Below, in pieces: positions 35,046-44,365 of a stretch of 64,000 nucleotides of DNA. A program made the position numbers and the translations under genes. Under the pieces are notes generated by a model. The model made no database searches and had not been told where the DNA came from. It saw only the letters and a program-made list of their open reading frames with translations. The stretch is taken from assembly GCA_017646335.1 (NCBI GenBank), contig JAGCMT010000018.1:1-64000 (forward strand), given 5' to 3'. Each line of letters starts with the position of its first letter. Position 1 is the stretch's first letter. Source of the DNA: Burkholderiaceae bacterium. GTDB lineage: Bacteria > Pseudomonadota > Gammaproteobacteria > Burkholderiales > Burkholderiaceae_F.

Positions 35046-37295
35046 ATGGTTCCTAAACATTTACGTGCTGGTGCAACCGACATCGTCGCTTCGATTCGTC
35101 AGTCCGTCTTAAAAGAAACCGCTCATCCCGCGACAAACGAAGACACTTTGCCCTTAGTCACGCCGACTCGCAAGGCCGGTATCGCTACGGCTGCGTCGCT
35201 GATCGAGCTCTGTCAGTCCTATCTCTCTCACTCAGACATTGAACAAATCCGAGCGGCCTATCGCTACGCAGACGATGCTCACTTAGGCCAAATCCGTAAG
35301 TCCGGTGAACCGTACATCACGCACCCCATTGCCGTGGCGAGCATTTTGGCCGAATGGCATTTGGACGCCCCGACCATCCAAGCCGGTTTGATGCACGACG
35401 TGTTAGAAGACACGGGCACGAGCAAGATTGAATTGGCCAAACTCTTTGGCATGACGACCGCTGACATCGTCGACGGCGTCTCTAAACTCGACAAACTCAA
35501 GTTCTCTTCCAATGAATTGGCCCAGGCCGAAAGCTTCAAAAAGATGCTTTTGGCCATGAGTAAAGACATCCGCGTTATTTTGGTGAAGCTTGCCGACCGT
35601 TTGCACAACATGCGCACGCTCGGTGTGATGCGACCCGAAAAGCGTCGCCGCATCGCCAAAGAAACGCTCGACGTTTACGTCCCGATGGCTCATCACTTGG
35701 GTATCAACCACGCCTTCCGTGAGTTACAAGAGCTCTGCTTACAAAATTATCATCCGCGTCGCTACGAAGTTTTGCACCGCGAATTGATTGCTGCACGCAA
35801 AAACCGTAAACCGGCTTTGGAAAAGATTCTCAACGACACCAAACGCATGTTTGCTACCGCCAACATTCGTGGTCGCGTCTTGGGTCGTGAGAAGACCTGC
35901 TACGGTATCTACACGCAGATGAAGATCAAGAAACTGTCGTTCTCGGAAGTCTTCGATATCTACGGTTTCCGTGTCATCGTCTCTACGCGAGAAGACTGTT
36001 ATCGTACCTTGGGTGCTTTGCACATGATGTACAAACCCGTCAACGGTCGTTTCAAGGATTTCATCGCCATTCCCAAGAGCAACGGTTACCAAGGTCTTCA
36101 CACCACGGTGATCGGCCCACAAGGGACGCCGGTGGAATTCCAAATTCGAACCGAAAAGATGAACGACATCGCCGAGCAAGGCATTTTGGTTCACTGGCTC
36201 AATCGCGGTCAGGAATCTGAAATCCAAACTTTGACGCATGCTTGGTTGCAATCGTTGCTTGATTTGCAACAACGCTCTTCGAATTCGAGCGAATTCTACG
36301 AAAACATTAAGGCCGACCTCTTCCCGGACCGTATTTACGTCTTTACGCCGAAAGGCAAGATCGTTTCGTTGCCGCAAGACTCCACGCCGATCGACTTTGC
36401 TTATCAAATCCACACGGATTTGGGCAATCACATCCGCAGTTGTCGCGTTAACGGCAAGGTCCAAGAGCCGACCATGCGTTTGCAAAACGGCGACATGGTT
36501 GAAATCAATACGAGTTCGACCGCTCATCCGACTCCCGATTGGTTGGACTATGTCAAAAGCGGTAAAGCTCGCGCAGAAATTCGTCAATACTTGCGTGGCC
36601 TCGACTTTGACACCGCCGTTCGTATCGGCCGTGAACAATTGGAAATGCACGCCATCGGTACTGACTTGAAGATCGACGAGCTGCCCGATGAAATTTGGAA
36701 CGCGGTGATGCGAGAAATGCAACTGCCGTCTCGTGCTTCGCTCTTTGCCGAAGCCGGTTCCGGTCGCGCCAATACGGCAATGCTCTTGCACCGTATCCAA
36801 GCCTTGCTCGATGATCAAAAAGAGCCCGTTGAAGAAGCCCAATCCGTTCACGTCATCGTCAACGGCACCAAAACGCGCGCTCAATTGGCTCGTTGTTGCC
36901 ATCCGGTTTGGGGTGATGAAATCTGCGTCTATGAACGTGCCGGCCATGGGGTCACGATTCACCGTGCCACGTGCTCACACGCCCAACGAAGCGGCACCAA
37001 TAATGCCGATCAGTGGGAAACCGCCCAATGGGCTGACAACGGCAATTTGCACTTCACCACGCCGATGGATCTGAAGGTAACCAATGATCGTGTCGCCATT
37101 TTGGAAGTCACTCGTACCGTCGCTCAAGAAGGTGCTTCGATCGTGGGCTTGAATATTCCCGATGATCGCAACAATCCGGAATTGCAATTACTGGTTCAAG
37201 TCGACAACCGTATTCAATTGATGCGTGTGATGCGCGCGCTGAAACAGTTAAAGACCGTCAAAGCCGTGAATCGCCGATTTGAATCGTCGTTCTAA
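35046..37295 (+). CDS. spoT: Bifunctional (p)ppGpp synthetase/hydrolase
   Basis: Stringent-response enzyme that makes and degrades ppGpp. The 749-residue protein has an intact HD hydrolase domain (His93, His117-Asp118, EDT at 121-123 and KLADRLHNM near 180-188), a synthetase domain with YGFRVIV and KDFIAIPKSNGYQGLHT (near 306-355), a TGS domain (YVFTPKGKI near 430) and a C-terminal ACT domain. The complete HD residues mark it as SpoT/Rsh rather than RelA. No relA is in the window. It ends at a strong terminator. Confidence 0.96.
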   Translation: MVPKHLRAGATDIVASIRQSVLKETAHPATNEDTLPLVTPTRKAGIATAASLIELCQSYLSHSDIEQIRAAYRYADDAHLGQIRKSGEPYITHPIAVASILAEWHLDAPTIQAGLMHDVLEDTGTSKIELAKLFGMTTADIVDGVSKLDKLKFSSNELAQAESFKKMLLAMSKDIRVILVKLADRLHNMRTLGVMRPEKRRRIAKETLDVYVPMAHHLGINHAFRELQELCLQNYHPRRYEVLHRELIAARKNRKPALEKILNDTKRMFATANIRGRVLGREKTCYGIYTQMKIKKLSFSEVFDIYGFRVIVSTREDCYRTLGALHMMYKPVNGRFKDFIAIPKSNGYQGLHTTVIGPQGTPVEFQIRTEKMNDIAEQGILVHWLNRGQESEIQTLTHAWLQSLLDLQQRSSNSSEFYENIKADLFPDRIYVFTPKGKIVSLPQDSTPIDFAYQIHTDLGNHIRSCRVNGKVQEPTMRLQNGDMVEINTSSTAHPTPDWLDYVKSGKARAEIRQYLRGLDFDTAVRIGREQLEMHAIGTDLKIDELPDEIWNAVMREMQLPSRASLFAEAGSGRANTAMLLHRIQALLDDQKEPVEEAQSVHVIVNGTKTRAQLARCCHPVWGDEICVYERAGHGVTIHRATCSHAQRSGTNNADQWETAQWADNGNLHFTTPMDLKVTNDRVAILEVTRTVAQEGASIVGLNIPDDRNNPELQLLVQVDNRIQLMRVMRALKQLKTVKAVNRRFESSF

Positions 37296-37316
37296 GCGTT
37301 TTTCGATCCTCTTTCC

Positions 37317-37355
37317 AATACCCTCCAAAGTCCGATTTGGGGGGTATTTTTTTTG
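37317..37355 (+). terminator. Terminator after spoT
   Basis: Stem aataccctccaaa / tttggggggtatt with one T-G pair and a six-base loop, followed by a run of T. Confidence 0.9.
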
Positions 37356-37478
37356 TTTGATTACACGAAATTCCTTAGGTTTTCACTTCTTCTAAGGTGA
37401 TCCGCCTATGGGCATCGAAAGGGTTTCTGATATGGTTAGAACTATCTCTATTAAAAGCTAAATGAAAGGACTATTCAG

Positions 37479-38807
37479 ATGACTCAATCGAAATCTCAAT
37501 ACGTCGCGATCGGGTTAATGCTCTTTGCTCTCTTTTTCGGTGCCGGTAACTTGATTTTCCCGGTTTCGATGGGTCAAAGTGCCGGTGAAAACGTTTGGTG
37601 GGCCGTGCTTGGTTTCTGTTTGACCGGTGTCGGTATGCCGTTACTTTGTGTCGTGGCCATGGGTTATTCCGGCTGCCGCGACCTTCAAGAAGCCGCCAGC
37701 CGTGTGCATCCGATTTACGGTATCTTCTTTACCGTGTTGGTTTACATGGCCATCGGTCCGTGCTTGGCTACGCCGCGTACGGGTACGGTTGCTTATGAAA
37801 TCGCTATCCGTCCGTTCCTTTCGGGAGCTTGGGCTGAAAACGGTTTGCCCGTCTTCATGGCCATTTTCTTCGGTGTTGCCTACTGGTTGGCCGCAACGCC
37901 GCAAAAGATGGTTGACCGTATCGGTAAGATCTTGACGCCGCTTCTTTTGGCCGCCATCTTCGTTTTGATCGTTAAGTCCTTTATCACGCCGATGGGTGAA
38001 TTCTTGACGCCGAGCGCTTCTTACGGTGCTCCGTTCAAGGCTACGATTCAAGGCGTGCTTGACGGCTACAACACGTTGGACGCATTGGCTTCCTTCATCT
38101 TTGCCTATTTGGTGATTAACGCTGTCGTCTCGACGGGCGTGACCGATCCGAAGCAAGTCTCCGCTCAAGTAATGAAGTCCGGTACGTTGGCTGTCGGTCT
38201 CTTGGCTCTCGTTTACGTCCTCTTGGCTAAGATGGGCGCTGAAAGTGTCCAAGCCATCGGTATGCAAGACACGGGTGCAACGGTCTTGACGTTGAGTGCT
38301 AACTTCTTGTTCGGTCAACTCGGTATGCTCGTGTTGGCAGTCATCGTGTTGCTTGCCTGTTTGACGACCGCCATCGGTTTGATCAGCTGCTGTGCAACCT
38401 TCTTCCAAAAGTTGACGAATATCTCCAACTACAAGAGCTGGTGTGCATTCTTCGCTCTCTTTGCCTTCGGCGTCGGTATGTTCGGTTTGAAGGTCATCAT
38501 CTCGGCCGCTATCCCGGTTTTGATGTTCGTCTACCCGTTGGCCGTTGCCTTGATTGCTTTGCTTCTCTTGGACCGTTGGTTCGGCGGTGCTCGTAGCGTG
38601 TACGTCTGCACGACGGCCTTCACGTTCGTGATGGCTCTCTGCAACGGTCTCGAAACAGCCGGTGTTGATTTGGGTGTTGTCGGTAAGTTCTTCGTTGACT
38701 ACGTTCCGTTGCACACCTTGGGTATGGGTTGGATCGGCTTTGCCTTGGTTGGTTTCGCCGTCGGTATGGCTTTGAAGGGTTGCTGCTGCAAGTGCTGCAA
38801 TCGATAA
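37479..38807 (+). CDS. brnQ: Branched-chain amino acid carrier BrnQ (LIVCS family)
   Basis: Sodium- or proton-coupled uptake of leucine, isoleucine and valine. The 442-residue membrane protein has about 12 helices, with FFGAGNLIFPVSMGQ near 19-33 and ATPRTGTVAYE near 97-107, both diagnostic of BrnQ. An AAAGGA lies ten bases upstream. The unusual end GCCCKCCNR is very Cys-rich. Its stop is followed by a terminator, so it is separate from the NSS genes. Confidence 0.93.
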   Translation: MTQSKSQYVAIGLMLFALFFGAGNLIFPVSMGQSAGENVWWAVLGFCLTGVGMPLLCVVAMGYSGCRDLQEAASRVHPIYGIFFTVLVYMAIGPCLATPRTGTVAYEIAIRPFLSGAWAENGLPVFMAIFFGVAYWLAATPQKMVDRIGKILTPLLLAAIFVLIVKSFITPMGEFLTPSASYGAPFKATIQGVLDGYNTLDALASFIFAYLVINAVVSTGVTDPKQVSAQVMKSGTLAVGLLALVYVLLAKMGAESVQAIGMQDTGATVLTLSANFLFGQLGMLVLAVIVLLACLTTAIGLISCCATFFQKLTNISNYKSWCAFFALFAFGVGMFGLKVIISAAIPVLMFVYPLAVALIALLLLDRWFGGARSVYVCTTAFTFVMALCNGLETAGVDLGVVGKFFVDYVPLHTLGMGWIGFALVGFAVGMALKGCCCKCCNR

Positions 38808-38841
38808 TCAAAACCACCCAAAAATCTAAGTAAAATCAAGT

Positions 38842-38873
38842 AAACGGTGATGGATTTCCATCACCGTTTTCTT
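38842..38873 (+). terminator. Terminator after brnQ
   Basis: Twelve-base stem aaacggtgatgg / ccatcaccgttt with four-base loop and T-rich tail. Confidence 0.88.
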
Positions 38874-38981
38874 TCGCCCCATACCAAAGACAGATACAAT
38901 CAATTCAAAGATATTCAGTTTCATCTTCGCCTTGGGACTGTCGAGTGTCACAGGGCGTTTTCTTTTAGAAAGCTTGCCATT

Positions 38982-40319
38982 ATGAGTAACGCACGTTCCA
39001 CTTGGGGTTCTCGTCTCGGTTTCGTCCTTGCATCGGCCGGCGCCGCCGTCGGCTTGGGTGCCATTTGGAAATTTCCGTATTTGGTTGGTTCCAACGGTGG
39101 TTCCGCTTTCCTCTTCCCCTTTATCTTTTTGACCTTCACGGTCGGCTTGGTGCTCTTGATTGCAGAATTGGCTCTAGGTCGAGCCGGTAAGGGCTCCATC
39201 GTGACGGCATTTACCTCTTTGGGCGGTAATGCGTGGAAAGGCGTCGGTTATTTAGGCGTGCTCACGGGCTTCTTGGTTTTGAGCTTTTATTCGGCCATCG
39301 GCGGTTGGACGATTGCTTACTTCATTAACGCCTGTTTGGGCCAAGGCTTGATTGCCGACCAAGCACAGTTGGGTGCCCACTTTGGTAGCATCTGCGGCAA
39401 TCCCGTCACGGCCATCGGCTTTCAAGCTTTCTTCTTGGTTCTTACCGCTTGGATCGTCGCTTATGGGGTAAGCCGTGGTATCGAACGACTCTCGAAAGTC
39501 TTGATGCCGTTACTCTTTATTTTGATGTTGATCATCATCGTGCGCTCGCTTTTCTTGCCGGGTGCTATCGACGGTATCGCTTATCTTTTTAGCTGGAATC
39601 CGGAAGCCTTCACATTGGATGCGCTTTTGTCCGCCATGGGCTTTACGTTCTTCTCGCTTTGCTTGGGTTGTGGCTGCATGTTGACTTACGGCAGTTATTT
39701 GGACAGCAAGGTCGACTTGGTGAACTCCTCCTCTTGGATCGTTTTCTTAACGGTTTTGAGTTCCATCTTGGGCGCATTGATGGTGATGCCCGCCGTCTTC
39801 GCCTTTGGTCTTGAACCCGGGGCCGGTCCCGGTTTGACGTTCGTGACGATGCCCGCCATCTTCGCGCAAATGCCTTTCGGTCACTTGTTTGCCATCGTTT
39901 TTTACGCTTGCTTGTTGGTCGCCGCTTTGACGAGTTCCATTTCGATGTTGGAATTGGACATTGCGTTCTTGCAAGACCAATTGAAGTGGTCGCGCCCGAA
40001 AGCCGTTGTCATCACCACGGCAGGCTTGATGGTCATCGGTGCTTTCAGCGCATTGTCTTTCGGTCCTTTGGCCGACACGAAGTGGTTGGGTCGCAACTTC
40101 TTTGATTGGCTCGATTACCTCACCTCCAATATCAGCCTCCCGATCGGTGGTTTGATGGTTGCCATCTTGGTGAGTTGGTTGCGCTGGGATACGATTAGTG
40201 CCCACATCCCGGGCGAAGGCAACGCCTTGCGCAGTCCCACCTTCTACCGTGTTTTGCGAATCGGTATCGCCATCTTCGCTCCGATTCTCGTGCTGACGGT
40301 TTTGTTGACGGGTATTTAA
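38982..40319 (+). CDS. Sodium-dependent transporter, NSS (SNF) family, copy 1
   Basis: A 445-residue sodium symporter of the neurotransmitter:sodium symporter family (LeuT fold), which takes up amino acids. TM1 has the family motif GAAVGLGAIWKFPYLVGSNGG (about residues 19-39); TM6 shows FFSLCLGCGCMLTYGSY. About 11-12 helices; as in bacterial MhsT/TnaT-like members. The substrate is not known; aromatic or branched amino acids are the usual ones. ATG 38982 is chosen by alignment with the two downstream copies. Confidence 0.9.
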   Translation: MSNARSTWGSRLGFVLASAGAAVGLGAIWKFPYLVGSNGGSAFLFPFIFLTFTVGLVLLIAELALGRAGKGSIVTAFTSLGGNAWKGVGYLGVLTGFLVLSFYSAIGGWTIAYFINACLGQGLIADQAQLGAHFGSICGNPVTAIGFQAFFLVLTAWIVAYGVSRGIERLSKVLMPLLFILMLIIIVRSLFLPGAIDGIAYLFSWNPEAFTLDALLSAMGFTFFSLCLGCGCMLTYGSYLDSKVDLVNSSSWIVFLTVLSSILGALMVMPAVFAFGLEPGAGPGLTFVTMPAIFAQMPFGHLFAIVFYACLLVAALTSSISMLELDIAFLQDQLKWSRPKAVVITTAGLMVIGAFSALSFGPLADTKWLGRNFFDWLDYLTSNISLPIGGLMVAILVSWLRWDTISAHIPGEGNALRSPTFYRVLRIGIAIFAPILVLTVLLTGI

Positions 40320-40331
40320 CGATTCACTAAT

Positions 40332-40370
40332 GATTAGGACAAGCATCGTACCCTTGTCCTAATCCTTTTC
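40332..40370 (+). terminator. Terminator after NSS copy 1
   Basis: Twelve-base stem gattaggacaag / cttgtcctaatc with a nine-base loop and T-rich tail. Confidence 0.85.
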
Positions 40371-40467
40371 ATCTGAGTACGAAAATAAAAGCTTGGGTGT
40401 ACATCTTTTGACTGACGGGAAATCCGAACTCGTACACTCTCATGCTACTAAGAAAGGAAAATGTATC

Positions 40468-41811
40468 ATGCAAGAAAATAACGGCCGCTCCACGTGGGGC
40501 TCTCGTTTAGGTTTCATCTTAGCCAGTGCAGGTTCTGCCGTCGGTTTGGGCGCCATTTGGAAGTTCCCTTATATGGCTGGCAGTAACGGCGGTTCCGCCT
40601 TTATTCTCCCTTACATCGTTTTAACGGTTTTGATCGGCTTCGTGTTGTTGTTCATTGAAATGTCGATCGGTCGTGAAGCTCGCGCCGGTTCCGGTCAAGC
40701 ATTCGGTCGCTTGGTCAATAAACGTTGGAACTGCGTGGGGCTTTTGAGCGTTTTAACCGGCTTTTTGATTTTGGCTTTCTACCAAGTCATTGGCGGTTGG
40801 TGTTTGAACTATATGTTTGACGCCTGCATGGGTCACGGTTTGATCACCGATACGTCCAAGCTCGGTGAGTACTTCGGTCAATTCGTCTCCAACGGTGCCA
40901 TGTCCATCACGATGCAATTGAGCTTCTTGGCATTGACGGCCGGCGTGTTGATCTTCGGTGTGCAAAAGGGTATCGAACGCGTCTCAAAGATTTTGATGCC
41001 GTTGCTTTTTGTCATGATGGTCGTGTTGATCGTACGCGGTTTGATGCTTGACGGCGCATGGAAGGGCGTGGAATTCATGTTCAAGTTCGATGCGTCTGCT
41101 TTCACCAGCGGTTCGCTTTTGAATGCTTTGGGCTTTAGCTTCTTCTCGCTTTCCTTGGCTAGCGGCGCCATGATGAACTACGGTTCGTACCTTGGTGACG
41201 ATGTCAGCATGCCGCGCTCGGTGGCTTGGATTTCCTTCTTGGCTGTAATGGCTGCCCTTTTAGGTGGTTTGATGATCATGCCGGCTGTGTTCGCTTTCGG
41301 TCTTGACCCGAGCGCCGGTCCCGGTTTGACGTTCGTCACGATGCCGGCCGTGTTCGCACAATTGCCGATGGGTCAACTTTTGGCTGTCATTTTCTACGCT
41401 TGTTTGGTTGTCGCCGCGTTGACGAGCGCCATCAGTATTATGGAAATGAGTGTTCAATACTTGATCGACCGATTCGGTATGTCTCGCACTGGCTCCATTA
41501 CGTGGAATACCGTGCTCTTGGTCCTGTTGGGCATCCCCTGTGCATTGAGCTTTGGTTCCATGTCCGACGTGTTGTTCTTCGGTAAAACGTTCTTCGACAT
41601 CCTCGACTACATGACGAGCAACATCGGTATGCCGATCGGTGGTTTGGCTATTGCCATCGTTGGCGGTTATCTTGCATGGCCTGCTATGCGTAAGCAATTG
41701 CACATGAACGAAACGGTTCCGGCCTGGTTGGAATCCTTCGTGAAAATTTCCATTAAGTTCATTTCGCCCGCAGTGATCGTTGTGATTGCCTTGGCCGGTC
41801 TGCTCGGTTAA
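40468..41811 (+). CDS. Sodium-dependent transporter, NSS family, copy 2
   Basis: A 447-residue paralogue of the gene before it. TM1 reads AGSAVGLGAIWKFPYMAGSNGG-like, with Ser in place of Ala early in the unwound segment region; TM6 is FFSLSLASGAMMNYGSY, differing from copy 1 in residues that line the substrate site in LeuT-fold proteins. AAAGGAAA stands before the ATG at 40468. It has its own leader and terminator, so it can be expressed separately. Confidence 0.9.
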   Translation: MQENNGRSTWGSRLGFILASAGSAVGLGAIWKFPYMAGSNGGSAFILPYIVLTVLIGFVLLFIEMSIGREARAGSGQAFGRLVNKRWNCVGLLSVLTGFLILAFYQVIGGWCLNYMFDACMGHGLITDTSKLGEYFGQFVSNGAMSITMQLSFLALTAGVLIFGVQKGIERVSKILMPLLFVMMVVLIVRGLMLDGAWKGVEFMFKFDASAFTSGSLLNALGFSFFSLSLASGAMMNYGSYLGDDVSMPRSVAWISFLAVMAALLGGLMIMPAVFAFGLDPSAGPGLTFVTMPAVFAQLPMGQLLAVIFYACLVVAALTSAISIMEMSVQYLIDRFGMSRTGSITWNTVLLVLLGIPCALSFGSMSDVLFFGKTFFDILDYMTSNIGMPIGGLAIAIVGGYLAWPAMRKQLHMNETVPAWLESFVKISIKFISPAVIVVIALAGLLG

Positions 41812-41853
41812 TGAAAATCCGCGACATCTAGGTCAATCTTATTAGGTCTATCG

Positions 41854-41887
41854 AGAGGTCATTGTTCTACAATGACCTCTTAGTTTT
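41854..41887 (+). terminator. Terminator after NSS copy 2
   Basis: Twelve-base perfect stem agaggtcattgt / acaatgacctct, loop tct, then a T-run after three bases. Confidence 0.88.
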
Positions 41888-41944
41888 TGAGCTTTAAATT
41901 CTTCAACTCACATCCTTTTTTCTTACTCAGAAGGTTTATCAAAC

Positions 41945-43273
41945 ATGGTTTCTCGTGATTTATGGACATCACGCCTTGGATTCATTTTGGCAAGCGCCGG
42001 CGCTGCGGTCGGCTTGGGGGCCATTTGGAAATTCCCCTATATGGCCGGCACCAACGGTGGCTCGGCATTCATCCTTCCTTACATCGCGTTTAGCTTTACC
42101 TTAGGGATGTTCTTGCTTTTAGCAGAACTTGTAGTCGGTCGTGCCGGTCGTGGTGCCTCTATCATGAGCATGATTCGTGTCGGTCGAGCAAAATACTGGG
42201 GGATTTTCGGTTTTATCGGTGTTCTTACCGGTTTTTTGATTCTGACCTTCTATTCGACCGTCGGCGGTTGGTGCGTAGCTTATGCCGTCGATGCATTGAT
42301 GGGTAAGGGTTTGATTACCGACATGAGCCAATTGGGCGCTTATTTCGGTGGCTTTATCAGCAACCCAACCCTTGGCATCACTTACCAAATCATCTTCATG
42401 TTACTGACGGCCGGTGTGGTCATCTTTGGTGTTCAAAAAGGGATCGAGCGTTTGGCCAAGTATTTGATGCCAACCCTTTTCATTCTTATGTTGGTCTTGA
42501 TCGTGCGAGGCTTGACGTTACCCGGCGCTTGGGCCGGCGTGGAATTTATGTTCGCGTTTAACCCTGAAGCCTTCACGACGTCGTCTCTTATGAACGCTTT
42601 GGGCTTTACGTTCTTCTCCTTGTCCGTCGGTGCCGGTACGTTGATCGTCTACGCGTCTTATTTGAGTGACGAAGCCGACCTTCCCCGTTCCACCGCATGG
42701 ATTGCATTCCTGGGTATCATGGCGGCACTTTTAGGTGGCTTGATGGTCATGCCGCCCGTGTTCGCTTTCGGCCTTGAGCCCGGCGCTGGTCCCGGTTTGA
42801 CGTTTGTCACCATGCCGGCCGTTTTTGCACACATGCCGTTGGGTCAACTTTTTGCCATTCTCTTTTACGTTTGTTTGATTGTGGCGGCTTTGACGAGTTC
42901 CGTGAGTATTTTCGAAGCGGTCGTCTCTGCCTTGGGAGACTTGAAGATCGAACGAAAAACGGCCACGGTGCTTTCTTTCGGAAGCATGATGGCAATCGGC
43001 GTATTCTGCACGATGTCGTTTGGTCCTTTGGCTGATTTTAAGATTGCCGGCAAGACGATTTTCGATTTACTGGATTATTTAACGAGCAATGTCGGTATGC
43101 CGTTGACGGCTCTTGGCTTGGCAATGATTGCCGCTTGGGTCAATTGGAAAGAAACTAAACACCAATTGACGATGGCCAATCCCATGCCTGACTGGCTGCA
43201 AATCGCCATCCGCTTTGGCATCGGCATCGTCTCTCCGATCGTGATCATTGCTGTCGTGGCTAATAGTCTCTGA
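41945..43273 (+). CDS. Sodium-dependent transporter, NSS family, copy 3
   Basis: A 442-residue third paralogue. TM1 has GAAVGLGAIWKFPYMAGTNGG-like sequence with Thr instead of Ser after the Gly; TM6 is FFSLSVGAGTLIVYASY, again different at the probable substrate-contact positions. The rest (EPGAGPGLTFVTMP, GPLADFK) is close to the other two. Ends at a strong terminator. The three copies likely arose by tandem duplication and then took different substrates; this is inference. Confidence 0.9.
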   Translation: MVSRDLWTSRLGFILASAGAAVGLGAIWKFPYMAGTNGGSAFILPYIAFSFTLGMFLLLAELVVGRAGRGASIMSMIRVGRAKYWGIFGFIGVLTGFLILTFYSTVGGWCVAYAVDALMGKGLITDMSQLGAYFGGFISNPTLGITYQIIFMLLTAGVVIFGVQKGIERLAKYLMPTLFILMLVLIVRGLTLPGAWAGVEFMFAFNPEAFTTSSLMNALGFTFFSLSVGAGTLIVYASYLSDEADLPRSTAWIAFLGIMAALLGGLMVMPPVFAFGLEPGAGPGLTFVTMPAVFAHMPLGQLFAILFYVCLIVAALTSSVSIFEAVVSALGDLKIERKTATVLSFGSMMAIGVFCTMSFGPLADFKIAGKTIFDLLDYLTSNVGMPLTALGLAMIAAWVNWKETKHQLTMANPMPDWLQIAIRFGIGIVSPIVIIAVVANSL

Positions 43274-43297
43274 TCGGATAGACTGCGACACCTCTCC

Positions 43298-43329
43298 AAG
43301 GACTTCGCTAAAAACGAAGTCCTTTTTTC
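43298..43329 (+). terminator. Terminator after NSS copy 3
   Basis: Ten-base stem aaggacttcg / cgaagtcctt with seven-base loop and a T-run. Confidence 0.9.
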
Positions 43330-43402
43330 TTGAACGAAAAACTGGACAAAGCGAAGATTAAGAAATAGAGAAACAAAAAAAGGTCCTTAGCGGACCGTAG
43401 AT

Positions 43403-43428
43403 AAAAAAATAGCAACCTTAAAGGTTGC
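43403..43428 (-). terminator. Terminator of the tRNA-Ala/tRNA-Glu transcript
   Basis: Stem gcaacctt / aaggttgc around a single central base; on the minus strand it is followed by a run of seven T. A second stem ggtcc / ggacc lies further on (43382-43396). Confidence 0.8.
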
Positions 43429-43437
43429 AATTTTTAG

Positions 43438-43513
43438 TGGCGTCCCCACGGGGATTCGAACCCCGGTACCAACCGTGAAAGGGTTGTGTCCTAGGCCTCT
43501 AGACGATGGGGAC
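43438..43513 (-). tRNA. tRNA-Glu (anticodon TTC)
   Basis: A 76-base cloverleaf on the minus strand: acceptor gtcccca / tggggac, anticodon loop ctttcac, T-loop ttcgaat, encoded CCA. It is second in a two-tRNA transcript. Confidence 0.95.
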
Positions 43514-43529
43514 CCGGAACATTTAACTG

Positions 43530-43605
43530 TGGTGGAGGTAAGCGGGTTCGAACCGCTGACCCCTTGCATGCCATGCAAGTGCTCTACCAACTGAGCTATA
43601 CCCCC
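43530..43605 (-). tRNA. tRNA-Ala (anticodon GGC)
   Basis: A 76-base cloverleaf on the minus strand: acceptor gggggta / tacctcc (one G-T pair), anticodon loop atggcat, T-loop ttcgaac, encoded CCA. It precedes tRNA-Glu by 16 bases. Confidence 0.95.
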
Positions 43606-43619
43606 AACAGAGAAAGAGC

Positions 43620-43648
43620 AGTATATAGAGCGTTTTTTATCTTGTCAA
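43620..43648 (-). promoter_or_regulatory. Sigma-70 promoter of the tRNA-Ala/tRNA-Glu operon
   Basis: On the minus strand: perfect -35 TTGACA (43643-43648), 17-base spacer, -10 TATACT (43620-43625), about 15 bases before the tRNA-Ala 5' end. A/T-rich sequence precedes the -35, like an UP element. Confidence 0.82.
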
Positions 43649-43666
43649 GGAATTTTTAAAAAAATT

Positions 43667-44203
43667 TTAGATGTAGCGAACTTCGACGATTTCCAAATGT
43701 TGGACGCCTTGCGGGGTCGGCAGCTTCACCGTATCGCCTTCGTGAGCTTTTAAAAAGACGCGAGCGATCGGGCTGATCCAACTGACATCCCCCTTGGTCG
43801 CATCGGCTTCATCGATCCCCACGATACGAATCGTATGTTCATTGCCCTCTTCGTCTTCATAAGTCACCGTTGCACCGAAAAAGACTTGATCGGTCGGCGG
43901 ACGCGTAGCAGGGTCGACCACTTCAGCATTATCCAAACGCTTATTTAAAAAACGAATTCGGCGATCGATCTCACGCAAACGACGCTTACCATAGAGATAA
44001 TCCCCGTTTTCGCTTCGGTCACCGTTACTGGCAGCCCAAGAAACGACATTGGTCATGGCCGGGCGCTCCACTTTAACCAAATGTTCACGCTCTTCGATCA
44101 TACGACGATAGCAAGGCGGCGTCATGTAATTTTTCGTGCCCTTGGGCAATGCCGGCAAACCGACCTCTTCATCATCGTCGTCGCTATCGAAATTGTTACC
44201 CAT
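43667..44203 (-). CDS. greB: Transcription elongation factor GreB
   Basis: Rescues backtracked RNA polymerase by promoting cleavage of the transcript 3' end. The 178-residue protein has an acidic N-terminal extension (DSDDDDEEVG), then NYMTPPCYRRMIEE, the coiled-coil tip GDRSENGDYLYGKRRLREID near 60-79 with the acidic tip residues, and the C-terminal FKBP-like domain with GDVSWISPIARVFL. KRRLREIDRRIRFL is the GreB form rather than GreA. It faces away from the lipoprotein gene. Confidence 0.94.
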   Translation of the reverse strand: MGNNFDSDDDDEEVGLPALPKGTKNYMTPPCYRRMIEEREHLVKVERPAMTNVVSWAASNGDRSENGDYLYGKRRLREIDRRIRFLNKRLDNAEVVDPATRPPTDQVFFGATVTYEDEEGNEHTIRIVGIDEADATKGDVSWISPIARVFLKAHEGDTVKLPTPQGVQHLEIVEVRYI

Positions 44204-44365
44204 GGTCCTTGTCTCCTTTACATGGCACCCGTTGCCACTGAACGGGTAATTTTAGCGGCTATTAGTCGTATTCGCTTACAAAATGCGAGACTTTGCAAAA
44301 CATTTTGCGTTAAAGTTATTGTTGTAACAGATCTCTTTTGGATACGGGACGAAAGGAAAACTGAT

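Noticed and set aside
38982..43273. NSS repeats as an assembly duplication
   Set aside because: The three copies differ throughout in sequence, leaders and terminators, so they are true paralogues.
43387..43590. Small minus-strand frame across 43387-43590
   Set aside because: It runs through tRNA-Glu and tRNA-Ala, which are certain from their cloverleafs.
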